A DNA stretch of 33,282 nt from Pinguiococcus pyrenoidosus (lineage: Eukaryota; Sar; Pinguiophyceae; Pinguiochrysidales; Pinguiochrysidaceae). A model generated the notes under the pieces. The model did not search any database. It was not told where the DNA came from and saw only the letters and a list, made by a program, of their open reading frames with translations. A program made the position numbers and the translations under genes. Shown one piece after another: positions 1 to 11,808 of this stretch (its first letter is position 1; each line of letters begins with the position of its first letter). Where the stretch lies: assembly GCA_019677205.1 (NCBI GenBank), contig JAAMXY010001913.1:5211-38492 (forward strand). The letters are read 5' to 3'.

Positions 1-195
1 TGGACATCTGTCCCGCCCCCGAGCGCCGCAACCGCTCATCGAACGCAATTGCGCGCCGGACCCGACAGTGGAGAATCGCCACTGATCGACCCTGTCCAGC
101 GCTGCGCGAGCGAGGGGCTGCGAGCGGCGGCCTCAAGGCGGTTCCAGTAGGATTTGGCGGCCTTTCAGGCCTGTTTCTCGACCCTGCCAGAGAAG
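1..195. promoter_or_regulatory. Left-edge upstream region of the first gene
   Basis: GC-rich stretch of 195 bases before the first ATG at 196. No convincing coding exon was seen on either strand. A small inverted repeat (cagtgg / ccactg separated by seven bases, near 66-84) is visible. It probably holds the 5' UTR and part of the promoter of the + strand gene. No TATA box stands out. Confidence 0.3.
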
Positions 196-2463
196 ATGCG
201 GGCGCTTTCGCTGTTTTCGGCGCTCATCATCTGCGCTTCGTGGGTGCCTTGCGCCACTCTAGTGAGCCGCGTGGCCAGGTGGGTTGTTTGGGACGCGAGG
301 CAGCCTTGTGTCGGAGCTGTGGCGCTGGGAAACGATGAGGGTCTTCCTCGAAGCTCATCGAACTTCGCCCCGCTGCAGCAGCAAAGCCGGCAGAACCACC
401 GGTCGACGAGCGCTCTTTCCCAGAGGAGACCACGGCGAGGAGGATCTCGTCACATTGACCGAGCAGCACAGCCCGGAGCTGCTCCTTAAGCATGGCGCCT
501 TGCAGCGACACGGCGCCGGCAGCGCGGAAAGCGACCAGATGCAGCCCCTCACGCTGGGTAAGCCACGGCTGCGCTCCGGTCCTGGGCGGCGAGTTGCAAT
601 GCCTAATCGCTTCTGGGTTGCTGCAGCTCTGCGCGGTCAGACTGGGGACCTGATAGCGGCGGCATCGACGGAGAAATTGCAGGAAGCCAAGGTGCTCTGT
701 ACCCTTCCCAAGAGGCTGCGGAGCAAGCCATTGAAGGTATATCCAACGAAGCCATGTCGGACACATGTCCTTCTTTGGGGGCCAGCACAGCCTGCTGACG
801 CCTGGTCCGTCCTGGATGTCAAAGGCCCTGGCCGTCGCGCATTCGCTCATCTACTCGCTGGATCTGCTGGAGCACCTCGCCGAAGTGACGCGCCAGGCCG
901 GCGTCGACATGCTCGGCGACCGCGCCACGCTCGGCGAGGTGGTCGTGGTGGGCTTCACGGCGCTGTCGCGCTGCCTCATTCCCGTGCTCAGCGAGCTCGG
1001 CTTTGAGGTGAACGTCGTCGTGCCGTCGGAGTCGGACGCGAAAATGGCCAGGTCGCTCGGCGCGACCGCGACGCTCCTCCGCGACGAAGAAGCCTTCAGC
1101 GACGCCTTCCCCGACGCAGTCGCCTACGTGGACGCCATTGGCCGCCAGCACACGAGGTACGTTCAGTCCTTCTGCTGGGCGTCAACTGTGCATGGCCTGC
1201 ACGAGACGAGACCAAAAAAAAGGGACCAAGAGACACTGACCCTCCGTTGGGCGCGTCGGTTGCCCCTCCGCTGCCTTGCTTTGCCGCGCGCAGCTCGCTG
1301 TCCCACCAGCTCCGAGGTCGGTATTTCAGCGTGGTCCCGGTCCGCGTCCACGAGGCCATCCGCTCTGGTGCCATGAAAGGTCTGAGCCTCGGCCTCGGCC
1401 CGAGCATCTTCGGCTTCCCCAAGCACCAATCGGATGCGGACGAGAGCCGCACGATCTGGACCCCCCGCCCCGAGACCGCGGGGAGAATGTCGCAGGCCCT
1501 CGATGCGCTGAGCCGCGCCCCGGGTGGCGAGCTGCATAGGATGATGTACCACATTCATCCCGAGGTGGCGAGCTGGAAGGACTACGGACAAGTCCTCACG
1601 TGGCCCAGGGACCCTGCTTCCGGCTTGCCGTTCGGATTTGCTGCGTCGGTTTCCGAAGCGCTGAAGGTCTCGGAAGGATGGGGGGTCGAGGACTCGGAAG
1701 ACGAGGAGCACGGCCACGCGGTGCACCACCCCGCTCACCTCACCGAGCCTCGGCACATTCAGCTCTTGAATGAGGTAGGTGGCCGTCCCCGATTGCCATG
1801 TTCGCTCCGAGTTCGTTCCCGGCGTGACCGTGTCTAAATCGCAGCAACATGCGCAGGTCGCGAACCACCTGCTGGAGGCGCACCGCGAGGAGCAAGAGGA
1901 GGAGCGCCTGTTGCAGCAGCAGATCGAAGAGGAGGTGCTAGGAGGCGCCACTGCGGTCGCGGAAGCGACCGGAACTCTCGCAACGGCGTCTCCGACGGAG
2001 GTTCTGTCACGCACAGGGGTACAGAGGCTGGAGACGATAGAGGTGAGCTTTGCTTTGTTTTGGCGGAGCCATCGTCCGCGGAAGGTTCCTCCCGTCTCAC
2101 CTAGAGCTTCCGTCTTTCTCTGTCGCGCCCCCTCCTTGCTTCGTCTCGCTGCCTCCTCTTTCGCAGGATGCCCTTCGCGTGATTCATTCGAAGAATTCGG
2201 TGAGCGTCCTTCTGATAGGCGGGCAGTGGTGCCGCGCGTGCAAGTACGCTTCTGCTCAGGTGCGGCGAGTTGCGATGAAGTTCCCGGACGTCGAGTTCTT
2301 CGAGTACCGAGCGAGCCACCGAGGAGAGCCTCTGAAGTCGAGCTTTGGTATCGCCGCGGTGCCGACGCTGCTCCTGAACCGCAACGGAGCCACAATACAC
2401 CATGCGTCGTCGTGCTCGGACAGCAAGCTCATTGCCGCCGACGTGGAATCGTGGCTGTTGTAG
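196..2463 (+). CDS. Signal-peptide protein with Rossmann (dehydrogenase-like) and C-terminal thioredoxin domains
   Basis: My model has seven exons: 196-278, 379-557, 627-736, 786-1156, 1294-1774, 1857-2042, 2167-2463. All six junctions are GT-AG and keep phase, giving about 568 residues. The start MRALSLFSALIICASW is a typical signal peptide. Residues about 175-230 (VVVVGFTALSR... then ARSLGAT) resemble the nucleotide-binding half of zinc-type alcohol dehydrogenase/quinone reductases. Residues about 409-440 are a charged helix rich in E and Q. Residues 471-568 are thioredoxin-like, with W-C-R-A-C (Cys492, Cys495) and the cis-proline signature AVPT. The middle (255-405) was not recognised. The protein probably enters the ER or a complex plastid, where the dithiol site could do disulfide exchange; that role is inferred. 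The first two introns are the least certain. The thioredoxin exons could belong to a separate gene, but no stop or new start separates them. Confidence 0.7.
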
Positions 2464-2688
2464 TTCGCAGGCGCTAGGATTGTGTGGATTTTTTGGCTGT
2501 ATGTACCCGCTGTGAATAGAAAGTGTTACACAAGAGACAGGGACGGATGGAGCCCTCGCATCAGGCAGCTCGCGAAGCAAGCAGACGCTCGCGGTGGTGT
2601 TTGAGCCCCATTGGTGCAGGAGGACCATGGTCTGAGGCAGTGCGGATAGTCACGAGATCACCAAGCAAGGCAGTTCTTCCTTGTCTCC
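2464..2688. other. Convergent 3' intergenic region
   Basis: 225 bases between the stop of the Rossmann/thioredoxin gene (TAG 2461-2463) and the stop of the COA7-like gene on the other strand (2689-2691). It should hold both 3' UTRs. No coding signal or clear polyadenylation motif was seen. Confidence 0.4.
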
Positions 2689-3807
2689 TTACGTGCCGCG
2701 CACGAAGTCCATGGACCCTTGCGCCTTGATCAGCCGTTCGGTCTCCTTCTTGTACTCCTGGAACTTTGCCGCATCCGCCGGAACCCCGTCGTCCCCGTTC
2801 TTGTACATGACCGCCAAGTTGAAGCAGCTTGCGCCGTGCGCTTGCCTGCAACCTCTCTCAAGCAGCTTGCGAGCCTCCTGCGGAGCGTTTTGGGTTCGGG
2901 GTTTTAGGTTTTAGGTTTTGAGTCATTGGGTCATTGGGTCATTGGGTCATTGGGTTCCAATTTGGAATCGGGATCAGCAAGGAACGGTGCATCGGCGACC
3001 ATTGCAGGCTGTTGTTCTTCATGCTTGTTACCTCTGGATTTCTCGGCACTGAGCTCCGATCGTCGCCCCAGCTGAACCAGGAGCTTTTCTTGGACTGCGC
3101 TTCCTCCAGCGGCTTGAGCAGCTGGAGCGCCTTCTCGTAGCAGGCTTCCGGGATGTTCCCTGGATCTTGACAGGCCGACTCGAAGTTCTTCAGCGCCTCG
3201 GGCACGTCTTTCCGCGTCCCGAGACCTGCTCGACGCAGCAGCCCCGCATGGTAGCACCCCGGCGCGTACTCCAGCTGGCAGGACTTGTCGAAGTACTCAA
3301 ACGCCTGCTCATCACTCTGCTCCGCGCCTTTTCCTGTCGGTGGGACCGAGTGCCAGAGAAAGAGGCGGAGAGTTGAGCTTCGCATTCTTGTAGGAGATCC
3401 GCCGCTTTGCATCTCTCGTGTACCTGTGATCAGCGCTCGCGCCGTACTGAAGCAGCTGGCCCCGTAGCGATTCTCGAGGCAGTTTCTCTTGAAGATCGTG
3501 TACGCTCTTGGATGGTCTCCCTAGGTCGCTTGAGAATCAGCGCCACAGCCCCAGCTTCAGACATGCAAGAGGTTCCGCCCGTCTCGCGCTCCACCCAAGC
3601 AAAACGAACCTTGACGACCGAGAAGAACTCCGCCGCGCACTGACATGCGTAGGGCTCTCCCTTCCCCTCCGCACAGTCAATCTACGGTGCATCAATGGGA
3701 ATAAGTTGCAGCTCCGGCAGCTTCGATTGGCCAGCCAAGGGCTCCTCTCCCACCTCATAAGCCGCCATCCGCTCCTCGTACTCCTTATCAACCGCCCGGA
3801 CCTCCAT
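2689..3807 (-). CDS. COA7: COA7-like Sel1-repeat protein (cytochrome c oxidase assembly factor)
   Basis: Five exons on the minus strand: 3807-3754, 3681-3610, 3520-3424, 3333-3032, 2877-2689. All junctions are GT-AG and in phase, giving 237 residues; human COA7 is of similar size. The start is MEVRAVDKEYEERMAAYE. Sel1/TPR-like repeats follow, each with cysteines in the helical hairpin: YACQCAAEFF, NRYGASCFSTARAL, YAPGCYHAGLLRRAGLGT and HGASCFNLAVMYKNG. This cysteine-per-repeat pattern is that of COA7, a soluble mitochondrial intermembrane-space protein needed for complex IV assembly and heme handling. No N-terminal presequence is visible, which fits import by the MIA40 disulfide relay (family knowledge). 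An in-frame TAG after residue 18 is removed by the first intron. The fourth intron (2878-3031) carries tandem repeats. A general Sel1-repeat protein is the alternative. Confidence 0.82.
2895..2955. repeat. Intronic tandem repeats (8-bp tcattggg, 7-bp ggtttta)
   Basis: Inside intron 4 of the COA7-like gene the plus strand shows about four copies of the 8-mer tcattggg. They are preceded by two to three copies of ggtttta or close variants. The repeats lie next to the 3' splice site of the minus-strand gene, between a possible branch region and the acceptor. They create a spurious open frame on the plus strand. Confidence 0.85.
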
Positions 3808-4205
3808 GGTTGACAGAAGAGCGTTGCAATCGCCAAGCTTCCCCCGACTCTCTATCTCTCTGTCTCGCTCTCTGCGTCCTTCAGAGGTCTTCGCCCCCAA
3901 TCGAGTGCCTTTGGTACGGCAGAATTGCGAGCGCCAAGTCCGCGAGAGGCCGGCGTCACCCGCAGCTTCGCTGCCAGCTAGCCGCTGGTGGTCAGCTGAT
4001 CGCCGGAAGGCGGTCGGTGTTTTCCTATTCTCAGGAGGAATTTCCACGATACCACTGAACGTGCTTCTTATACTCACAGACGGAGCCCCGAAGGCGCCGA
4101 AGAGTTCAGAGCTCTTACGCCGTCTGCGTTGCGGCGCTTTCTCGGTTTCTGTTGCTTGGGTTCAGGGGAGGCTGCCGAGCTGCGCCGGACCGCGGCGTGG
4201 AAACG
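3808..4205. promoter_or_regulatory. Divergent intergenic region between COA7-like and NOSIP-like genes
   Basis: 398 bases separate the two start codons, so it should contain both promoters and 5' UTRs. A pyrimidine-rich tract (ctctctatctctctgtctcg, around 3849-3868) is the only compositional feature. Open frames through it (3682-4077 minus, 3806-4237 plus) are unlike coding sequence and are upstream extensions of the real first exons. Confidence 0.5.
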
Positions 4206-5712
4206 ATGCCCCAGAGACACTCCAAGAACAACAATGACCACAGCATCTTCACGTACCACGAGAAGCGCAAGGCCGGCTACGGCAGCATCACCGAGCGCTT
4301 CGGGGCGGACTCGCAGATCCCTTTCGGCTACTGCTGCATCTCTCTCCAACCGGCGCGACGGCCCGTCGCGAGCCCAAGTGGCCATATCTACAGCAAGGAG
4401 AGCATCTTAGAGTACATCATCACGCAAAAGAAGCGCCTCAAGCGCATCCGGCAGGTCAATTCCCCTGTGCTATGGCTCTGCTTGCGCACCAGTGGTCTCA
4501 GCAGCCTCGTTAGGAATGGGAGCGGCAGCAGGAGGAAGATCGGCAGAGGGAAGCGCTGGAGGCGGACGCCAAAGAAGAGGAAGGTAGTTCAAACCGCAGG
4601 AGGCTTCGTCACTGGAGAAGCTCGCTAAGATGGCGGCGACGCAGAGCTCCGGAAGTTTGCGGCGGCCAATGTCGATGTGGATGGCGGCTACAGTGCCGCG
4701 GAGACCAAGAATGCGGAGGGACCAGATTCGAGGTGCGGTGCTTTCTGGTGCTCTAACTTCTGTCTGCCACGCGTTTGCTTGCAAGGAGATGGAGGCGTAG
4801 GTTGTTGTGGCCGGATTTGCTGACCCAGCTTGACTAGGGCCTTGGCTTTGAGAGCCCTCGACAAGTCTGCTGATCATCGCACTCTGGTGGAGAAGAAAGA
4901 GGTCGGTATCGCGCGTCCTGCAGGGAATCGTGAGGCGGGAGGCTAAAAGATGCTGTAGGAGATCAAACGGACGTCCTTCTGGATGCCAGAGTTCACCCCA
5001 ACTGCTGAGAAGAGGGTGGAGCGCCCAGACATACGACCAAGGTAGCCAGCCGTTGAGATCCGCGCTGTGTGCTTCCTGCGCATCCCGCTGCTCACCTGAG
5101 CGATGCGATGCGATGCGATGCGATGCGTTGCGTTGCGTTGCGTCATGCTGCCCTTCGTTGCTTGGATACAACTGAACCTTGAAAATCATCCGCAGATCTC
5201 CAATGACGGGCATGCCTCTGCGAGCGAAGGATCTGGTGCCGCTTAGCCTGGAGGTGCAGGAAGGCACGGGCTACGGCAATGGGGATGGGCGCACGCGCTA
5301 CTTGTGCAGCCTGAGCAAGAAGCAGATCGGGTGCGTACATCCTCGCCGCAGGGTTCTTCCTGGTCGGCAACGCAACTGCGAGCTCATCTCACCGGGCTTG
5401 AACTCCCTTGCTTTGTTGCTACAGCTCCCAGCCTTGCGTTCTCCTCAAGCCGAGCGGCGTCGTGATCCTCGAGAGCGTGTTTGAGGAGCTGGTGAAGTAA
5501 GTGACGACGTGAAGACGCATTCTGACGTGCTTGGCAAGCTGATGTCGCGGCTGTTGACCTCCTTGTCGCTCCTCTCCAGACCCACCATGCGCGATCCGAT
5601 AAGCAGCGAGAGGCTGAAGAAGAAGGACGTGCTGCGGCTCAAGCGAGCCGGATCTTCCTTCGCAGCCAGTGGCAGTGTAGAAGTGACGAAGCAGGGCTTG
5701 GCCATGACGTAG
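4206..5712 (+). CDS. NOSIP: NOSIP-type split U-box/RING-like protein
   Basis: Eight exons: 4206-4454, 4532-4583, 4630-4732, 4853-4901, 4959-5041, 5196-5330, 5425-5496, 5580-5712. All junctions are GT-AG and in phase, giving 291 residues (human NOSIP 301). The N-terminus MPQRHSKNNN then SIFTYHEKRKAGYGS and CCISLQPARRPVASPSGHIY is the NOSIP zinc-finger/half U-box. The linker EEDRQREALEADAKEEE is helical. TSFWMPEFTP marks the start of the second half, then SPMTGMPLRAKDL, RYLCSLSKKQIG, CVLLKPSGVVILESV and MRDPISSERLKKKDVLRLKR complete the split U-box. Family members are E3 ubiquitin ligases found in nucleus and cytoplasm. The short exons 2-4 encode a poorly conserved linker, so their boundaries are least sure; exon 2 may start at 4529. 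The protein is intron-rich for its size, with seven introns of 46-154 nt. Confidence 0.85.
5100..5146. repeat. Intronic pentanucleotide repeat (gatgc then gttgc)
   Basis: Within intron 5 of the NOSIP-like gene (5042-5195) there are about five copies of a 5-mer (gatgc register) followed directly by about three copies of its one-base variant gttgc. The change of unit midway indicates expansion of a mutated copy. The intron is the longest in this gene. Confidence 0.9.
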
Positions 5713-5792
5713 ATGCCAGCGGAAGAGAGGAAAATGGAAAGCAAAACGGAGAACACTAAAGGGACGCTCTGAATCTGCCACCCCTCGCGCTT

Positions 5793-7786
5793 CTACTCGA
5801 TCGCCCTGCCTTCGCTATCCAGCAGCGCAAACGGGAAGTATCTGTCGTTCACCACATCAAACGTACACGCGGGATTGGCCACCCGAAACGGCTTCTTCTT
5901 GCGGATGACAAATTCGCTGGGGGTCCTGCAAGGTCGGCGCAGACGAAGCAAGGCTGAGAAGAAAGGCCAGGCTTCGATCTCAACGTGTACCGCAAAAAGA
6001 AAAAACTACGTATAGATACAAACACTCACCTTTCAACCCACCAAAGCTCGTGAGTGTAGCCGACATCCACCGGGTCGTCTTCGATGTCGTCGATGCTGAA
6101 GTAGTAGGTCGATCTCCCGTTGTTGAAAGTCAGATCCAATCCGACGGTGCGCTGCTCCTCCTCATAAATCTTGGGCGGGTGGCGCAGGCGAGAGAAGGAC
6201 ATTTGGTTTCTGGACATCAACTTCAGACCAGATGTTGCGCCACGAACCTGCGTGATGATTCCGTGTTGCCCACGGAAGCCGTACTCGGAATCTCTCCCCT
6301 GGCATTCCTCCGTTGCGTCGACAAGGCCGCAGGCCTCCCAGTATGGACAAGCGGATGGGTACGTGCCGTCCGTGTCGTTTCGCGTTGCTTCTCGGCCAAA
6401 CGCGAGTGTCTGGTTATCTGGTAGCACCAGCTGGTCGCCGAAGAAGAGCAGGTCAACCTAGAATGGCGTAGATGAGGAGGCGAGGATCCCTCTGCCTGAG
6501 GAGCACCATCTCATCTCACGCACGTTCATATTCTCCATGTGGGGGCACTTGGGGAAGGTATTCAAGTACACCTCCTGCCGTCTGTTGCTGAAGTACGTGT
6601 CGGGTGCCTCCCAGAAAGGCCCCATTTTGCGCGTGGAGCGATCACGGGGGCAGAAGTAGCTTCCGGACAGCGAGGAACCCTGGAAGGCAGAGGGACAGCA
6701 GCACTTGGGCGCCGACTCCTTGACTCGTCGGTCCTGACCAATGTAGGCTTTGGTGTCCTGAAAGTTGCAGAGAGAAAGATGGAGGGACTGGTTCTCACCA
6801 GCCATCGCCGACAGGGTGATCATGGTGGTGGAGAAGCCACTGACGTACTCATGTGTAAGTCGCTTCTCGGAGAAGACGAAATCGGCAGGCGCGTAGTGCG
6901 ACCCTTTCGGCATGTGGATCTCGAGGAAAGTTCCGCAGTGCGGATCCGTCGCAAAGCTATCGCCGCACTGCGTGATGGACGCAGTGGACGAGAACCCGAT
7001 CTGCACGCAGTTCGCGTGCTCCACGCCGTTTTCGTCGACGCAGTTGGAGAGAGCGTCGACGGTGTTGTTGTTGTCCATGCATGCAGGCTGCAGGGACGAT
7101 GGAGCGCTGCGGACAAGAGCTCCGACGCAGCGCCTTTCCGGCTCACCCACGCCGCGGCAGGCCTCGTCGAAGATGATCTCATCGTCCGGCCGGCGGCTCT
7201 GGCTCTCTGGGAGGCGTTCACCATCCTCCGAGACCTGAGAAGAAGACAAGAAGAAAGCGGTGATGCTGGATTCACGTGAAAAAGAAAGAACGCGAAAACA
7301 ATCGACGGCAAAAGAGTCAAGCAGGCAGCATACCTCGACTGTGAGACTTGCAATCTCCTCGTTGTAGGAGAGCTGCTTGGTGCCTCTTAGCTGCTGATAC
7401 TGTGGCGTCCCGAAGGTGTCCACGCAGCAATCGTACGGATTTCCTGTTTTTTTGATCGGGGGCGATAAGGAGGCATGTGCTGGGCGACTCGAGCAAGCAC
7501 GCTGAGACCGCCACCCACCTCGGCAGGGATCCAGCAGCAGGCCCACGTAGTAGTCTGCCCGGCTCACCGGAGCGAATCGATACTCATCCCGACTTGGATA
7601 CAGGAGATTGGGGTGATACCTGTCCACCAGAAACTCGCTCGTCTGTAGGAAGAACGCAAGGGCCTCCTGGTTCTCAGCCTGCACCTCTGCGAACTTTGCC
7701 GAGTCGGGGCGGTACTGAGCCCGGCGCGGAGCCGGCGTGCAAAAAAGCAGCAGGAGCGGCAGCAGGGGCCTTCGCGGAGGCATCAT
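5793..7786 (-). CDS. Secreted cysteine-rich protein of unknown family
   Basis: Five exons on the minus strand: 7786-7519, 7443-7334, 7234-6524, 6457-6030, 5925-5793. All junctions are GT-AG and in phase, giving 549 residues. The start MMPPRRPLLPLLLLFC...RAQ is a signal peptide; the second Met, one codon later, is equally possible. The mature chain has many cysteines (NPYDCCVD, QPACMDNNNT, CGDSFATDPHCG, APKCCCPSAF, FPKCPHMENM, SACPYWEACGLVD) and N-glycosylation sequons such as NQSL, NQTL and NDTD. No transmembrane helix or GPI signal is evident at the C-terminus, which ends GRAIE. This suggests a disulfide-rich lumenal, cell-surface or secreted protein. I do not recognise the family. Introns 1 and 2 are multiples of three and lack stops, so a naive reading frame runs through them. 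The gene end lies 80 bp from the NOSIP-like stop, tail to tail. Confidence 0.75.
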
Positions 7787-8383
7787 GGGCCGCGAGGCGG
7801 GGGGGGGCGCGCAGCTGTCTTCAAAGCGCAAGAATCTCCGTATCTCTCGACCGAATCACATCGTTCACTGTCCACTTTCCCATTGCCGCCACCATATCTA
7901 TCTTCCAAACGTCAACGACCGCAAGCGCCGTAGCGAGCTTGCTCGACGGCTCAGAACAGGGAGAACACGGAGAAGACTGAGAGGACTGAGAAGGCTGCGA
8001 ACACCTTCGGCAAATCACTTCTGACAGCCGCGGCCTTTGCAGAGGCCTCTGGCCTGTGGACTCTGGCGCCGATGCACCATATCGATCCTGCTTCCGAAGA
8101 AGTCAGCTGACGAATCTCCGCTCCCAAAAAGAACAGAATCCGTTGACCAATCGCGAGGGCCGTTCCCGCCGGCGCTCCAATGCCGGCTTTCCCACCAAAG
8201 CGCCTCGCGTTGGATAGCCTCAGCTCCCTCGAACCATTTGGAACTGTCGCAATTGCGTCGCGGTGTCGCGCGCAGCGCGACACCACCCGTGCGGAGTATC
8301 TACGGGTGCGCATCTCCGCGTCCGGCAGCGCCGCAGTCTGGTACCGCCGCGTCGACTTCGCTTCTGCGCGTTCGTGCTGAAAG
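7787..8383. promoter_or_regulatory. Divergent intergenic region between the cysteine-rich protein and enolase genes
   Basis: 597 bases between two divergent start codons, expected to hold both promoters. Open frames exist on both strands (notably minus 7951-8577) but give serine/arginine/alanine-rich translations without motifs, and one overlaps the enolase first exons. A short G-run lies at 7800-7806, purine-rich direct repeats (gactgagagg and gactgagaagg) lie near 7965-7995, and a perfect hairpin lies at 8262-8284. Confidence 0.45.
8262..8284. repeat. Perfect inverted repeat upstream of enolase
   Basis: The ten bases ggtgtcgcgc (8262-8271) and their exact reverse complement gcgcgacacc (8275-8284) are separated by three bases (gca). 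This makes a strong GC-rich stem about 100 bases before the enolase ATG. It could be a transcription-factor site or a 5' UTR hairpin. No function can be assigned from sequence alone. Confidence 0.7.
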
Positions 8384-10606
<2,223 letters not shown>

Positions 10607-10713
10607 GGTGGTCGTCTTGTAAGGGGGGTTTTGTCTCTGCGACACAAGCAGCATCCGAATCGAGTCTTTAGTGTGGTACACGACTGCCACGCGCCTCTCG
10701 GACCTGCCATCTA

Positions 10714-11808
10714 TCACTCTTTCCTGTTCATTTGATTCTGCATCAACGTCTGCAAGGCCGAGCCCAGTGAGACCGCAATGGTCCGCGTTGACTGGATCAA
10801 GTTCTGGATGTTGCCCACTCGGATGGCGGCCTCCGCGCGCTCCAGGCCGTCCAGCCGCCTCTCCAGAAACTCCCACGTGTCCTTGTTATCCTCGCTCTCA
10901 TCTGTGAGCATGAAAAGCTGCGTATGCCAAGGGAGGGGGGGCGGCGGGCAAGAGAATTAGACGGCGAGTAGAAAGAGGGAGAGATAGGGCCAGGCGCATT
11001 TCTCAGACAACGCATCACCGCCGCGGCGAGAGAAGAGAAAACCTGGGCCGCACCTCTGTTGCGACGTATACTCCACTAACGACCGCTCGATCCAGATACC
11101 ACTTGGCGGCGCCACCGCCGACGGGGTCGTACTTGTATCCCGCGACATGCGCGAGCTCGTCCGCCAGAAGGGCCAGCGATTCCGCGGTCTGCGGCATGTT
11201 GGAAGGGAAGGCCCCCAGCGCCATGGCATCGGACCATTTGGACCGCAGGGGTTGCAGCATTCTCAAGCGATGCTCCATCGCGTATCGCAGGCGCTTCCGG
11301 GGAGACATGTGCTGCATGACGTCCTGCCGATCGGCCAGATGCTCTGCGAGACGCCGGTTGGCGTCCTCCATGAAGAAGCTCACCAGCTCGGCCGGTCCGC
11401 CGGTGACGATTCCCTGGACCATCGGGGGATAGCCAGCCTTCTCCGCGCCCGCTACGATGGCATCCGCGGTCCACCTGCCATAGCAAACGCCCAGTCACGG
11501 AAGGTGACGCAAAAGTGGAAGATGACGAAAACCATACGAGGCGCTCTTCGGCATTCGGCTAGGCTGTCCGTCTCTCACCCCAACTGCGGCACGAAGCCCA
11601 GCGCTGCCGACAGCACCTCCTTCCGGATCTCTTCGTCGCCCTTGCTCGAGACCCTCTCAGACGCGTCTCCAGCGGCCGTGGCAAGCGCTCTCAGGCTGTG
11701 TCCCCAGCTGACGCCAAGCTGCTTCAGCGCAGCGCTGCGGTGCCGAGTGACGTGGAGAGAACGCCTGCTTCCAAGCACGCAGACGCGACGCGCGAGCAGG
11801 CGCAGCAT
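10714..11808 (-). CDS. COQ9: COQ9, mitochondrial ubiquinone biosynthesis lipid-binding protein
   Basis: Three exons on the minus strand: 11808-11579, 11474-11054, 10917-10714, in phase, 284 residues. The start MLRLLARRVCVLGSRRSLHV is basic with no acidic residues, a clear mitochondrial presequence. The COQ9 core follows: RKEVLSAALGFVPQLGWTAD, GAEKAGYPPMVQGIVTGGPA, ELVSFFMEDANRRLAEHL, SPRKRLRYAMEHRLRMLQPL, LGAFPSNMPQTAESLALLAD, KWYLDRAVVSGVYVATELFM and EDNKDTWEFLERRLDGLERA. COQ9 has a TetR-like fold, binds isoprenoid lipids and presents coenzyme Q intermediates to COQ7 in the matrix-side CoQ synthome (family knowledge). Both splice sites fall inside conserved blocks (QLG/WTAD and ATE/LFM), which fixes them. 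An upstream TTG at 11823 could extend the frame by five codons, but ATG at 11808 gives the better presequence. Confidence 0.92.

Noticed and set aside
1163-2395. 410-codon minus-strand open frame opposite the first gene
   Set aside because: It spans real plus-strand exons and introns and gives an Arg/Ser/Ala-rich sequence. The plus strand shows a thioredoxin fold and phase-consistent splicing.
2895-2955. Telomere-like repeat, because of the ggtttta and ttggg units
   Set aside because: Only a few imperfect copies are present, mixed with a different 8-mer and confined to an intron. No long array or chromosome-end context is seen.
3682-3807. In-frame TAG stop after the start of the COA7-like gene, possibly a pseudogene or recoded stop
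   Set aside because: The TAG is the last three bases of a 72-nt GT-AG intron (3682-3753). Splicing restores the frame and the cysteine-rich repeats.
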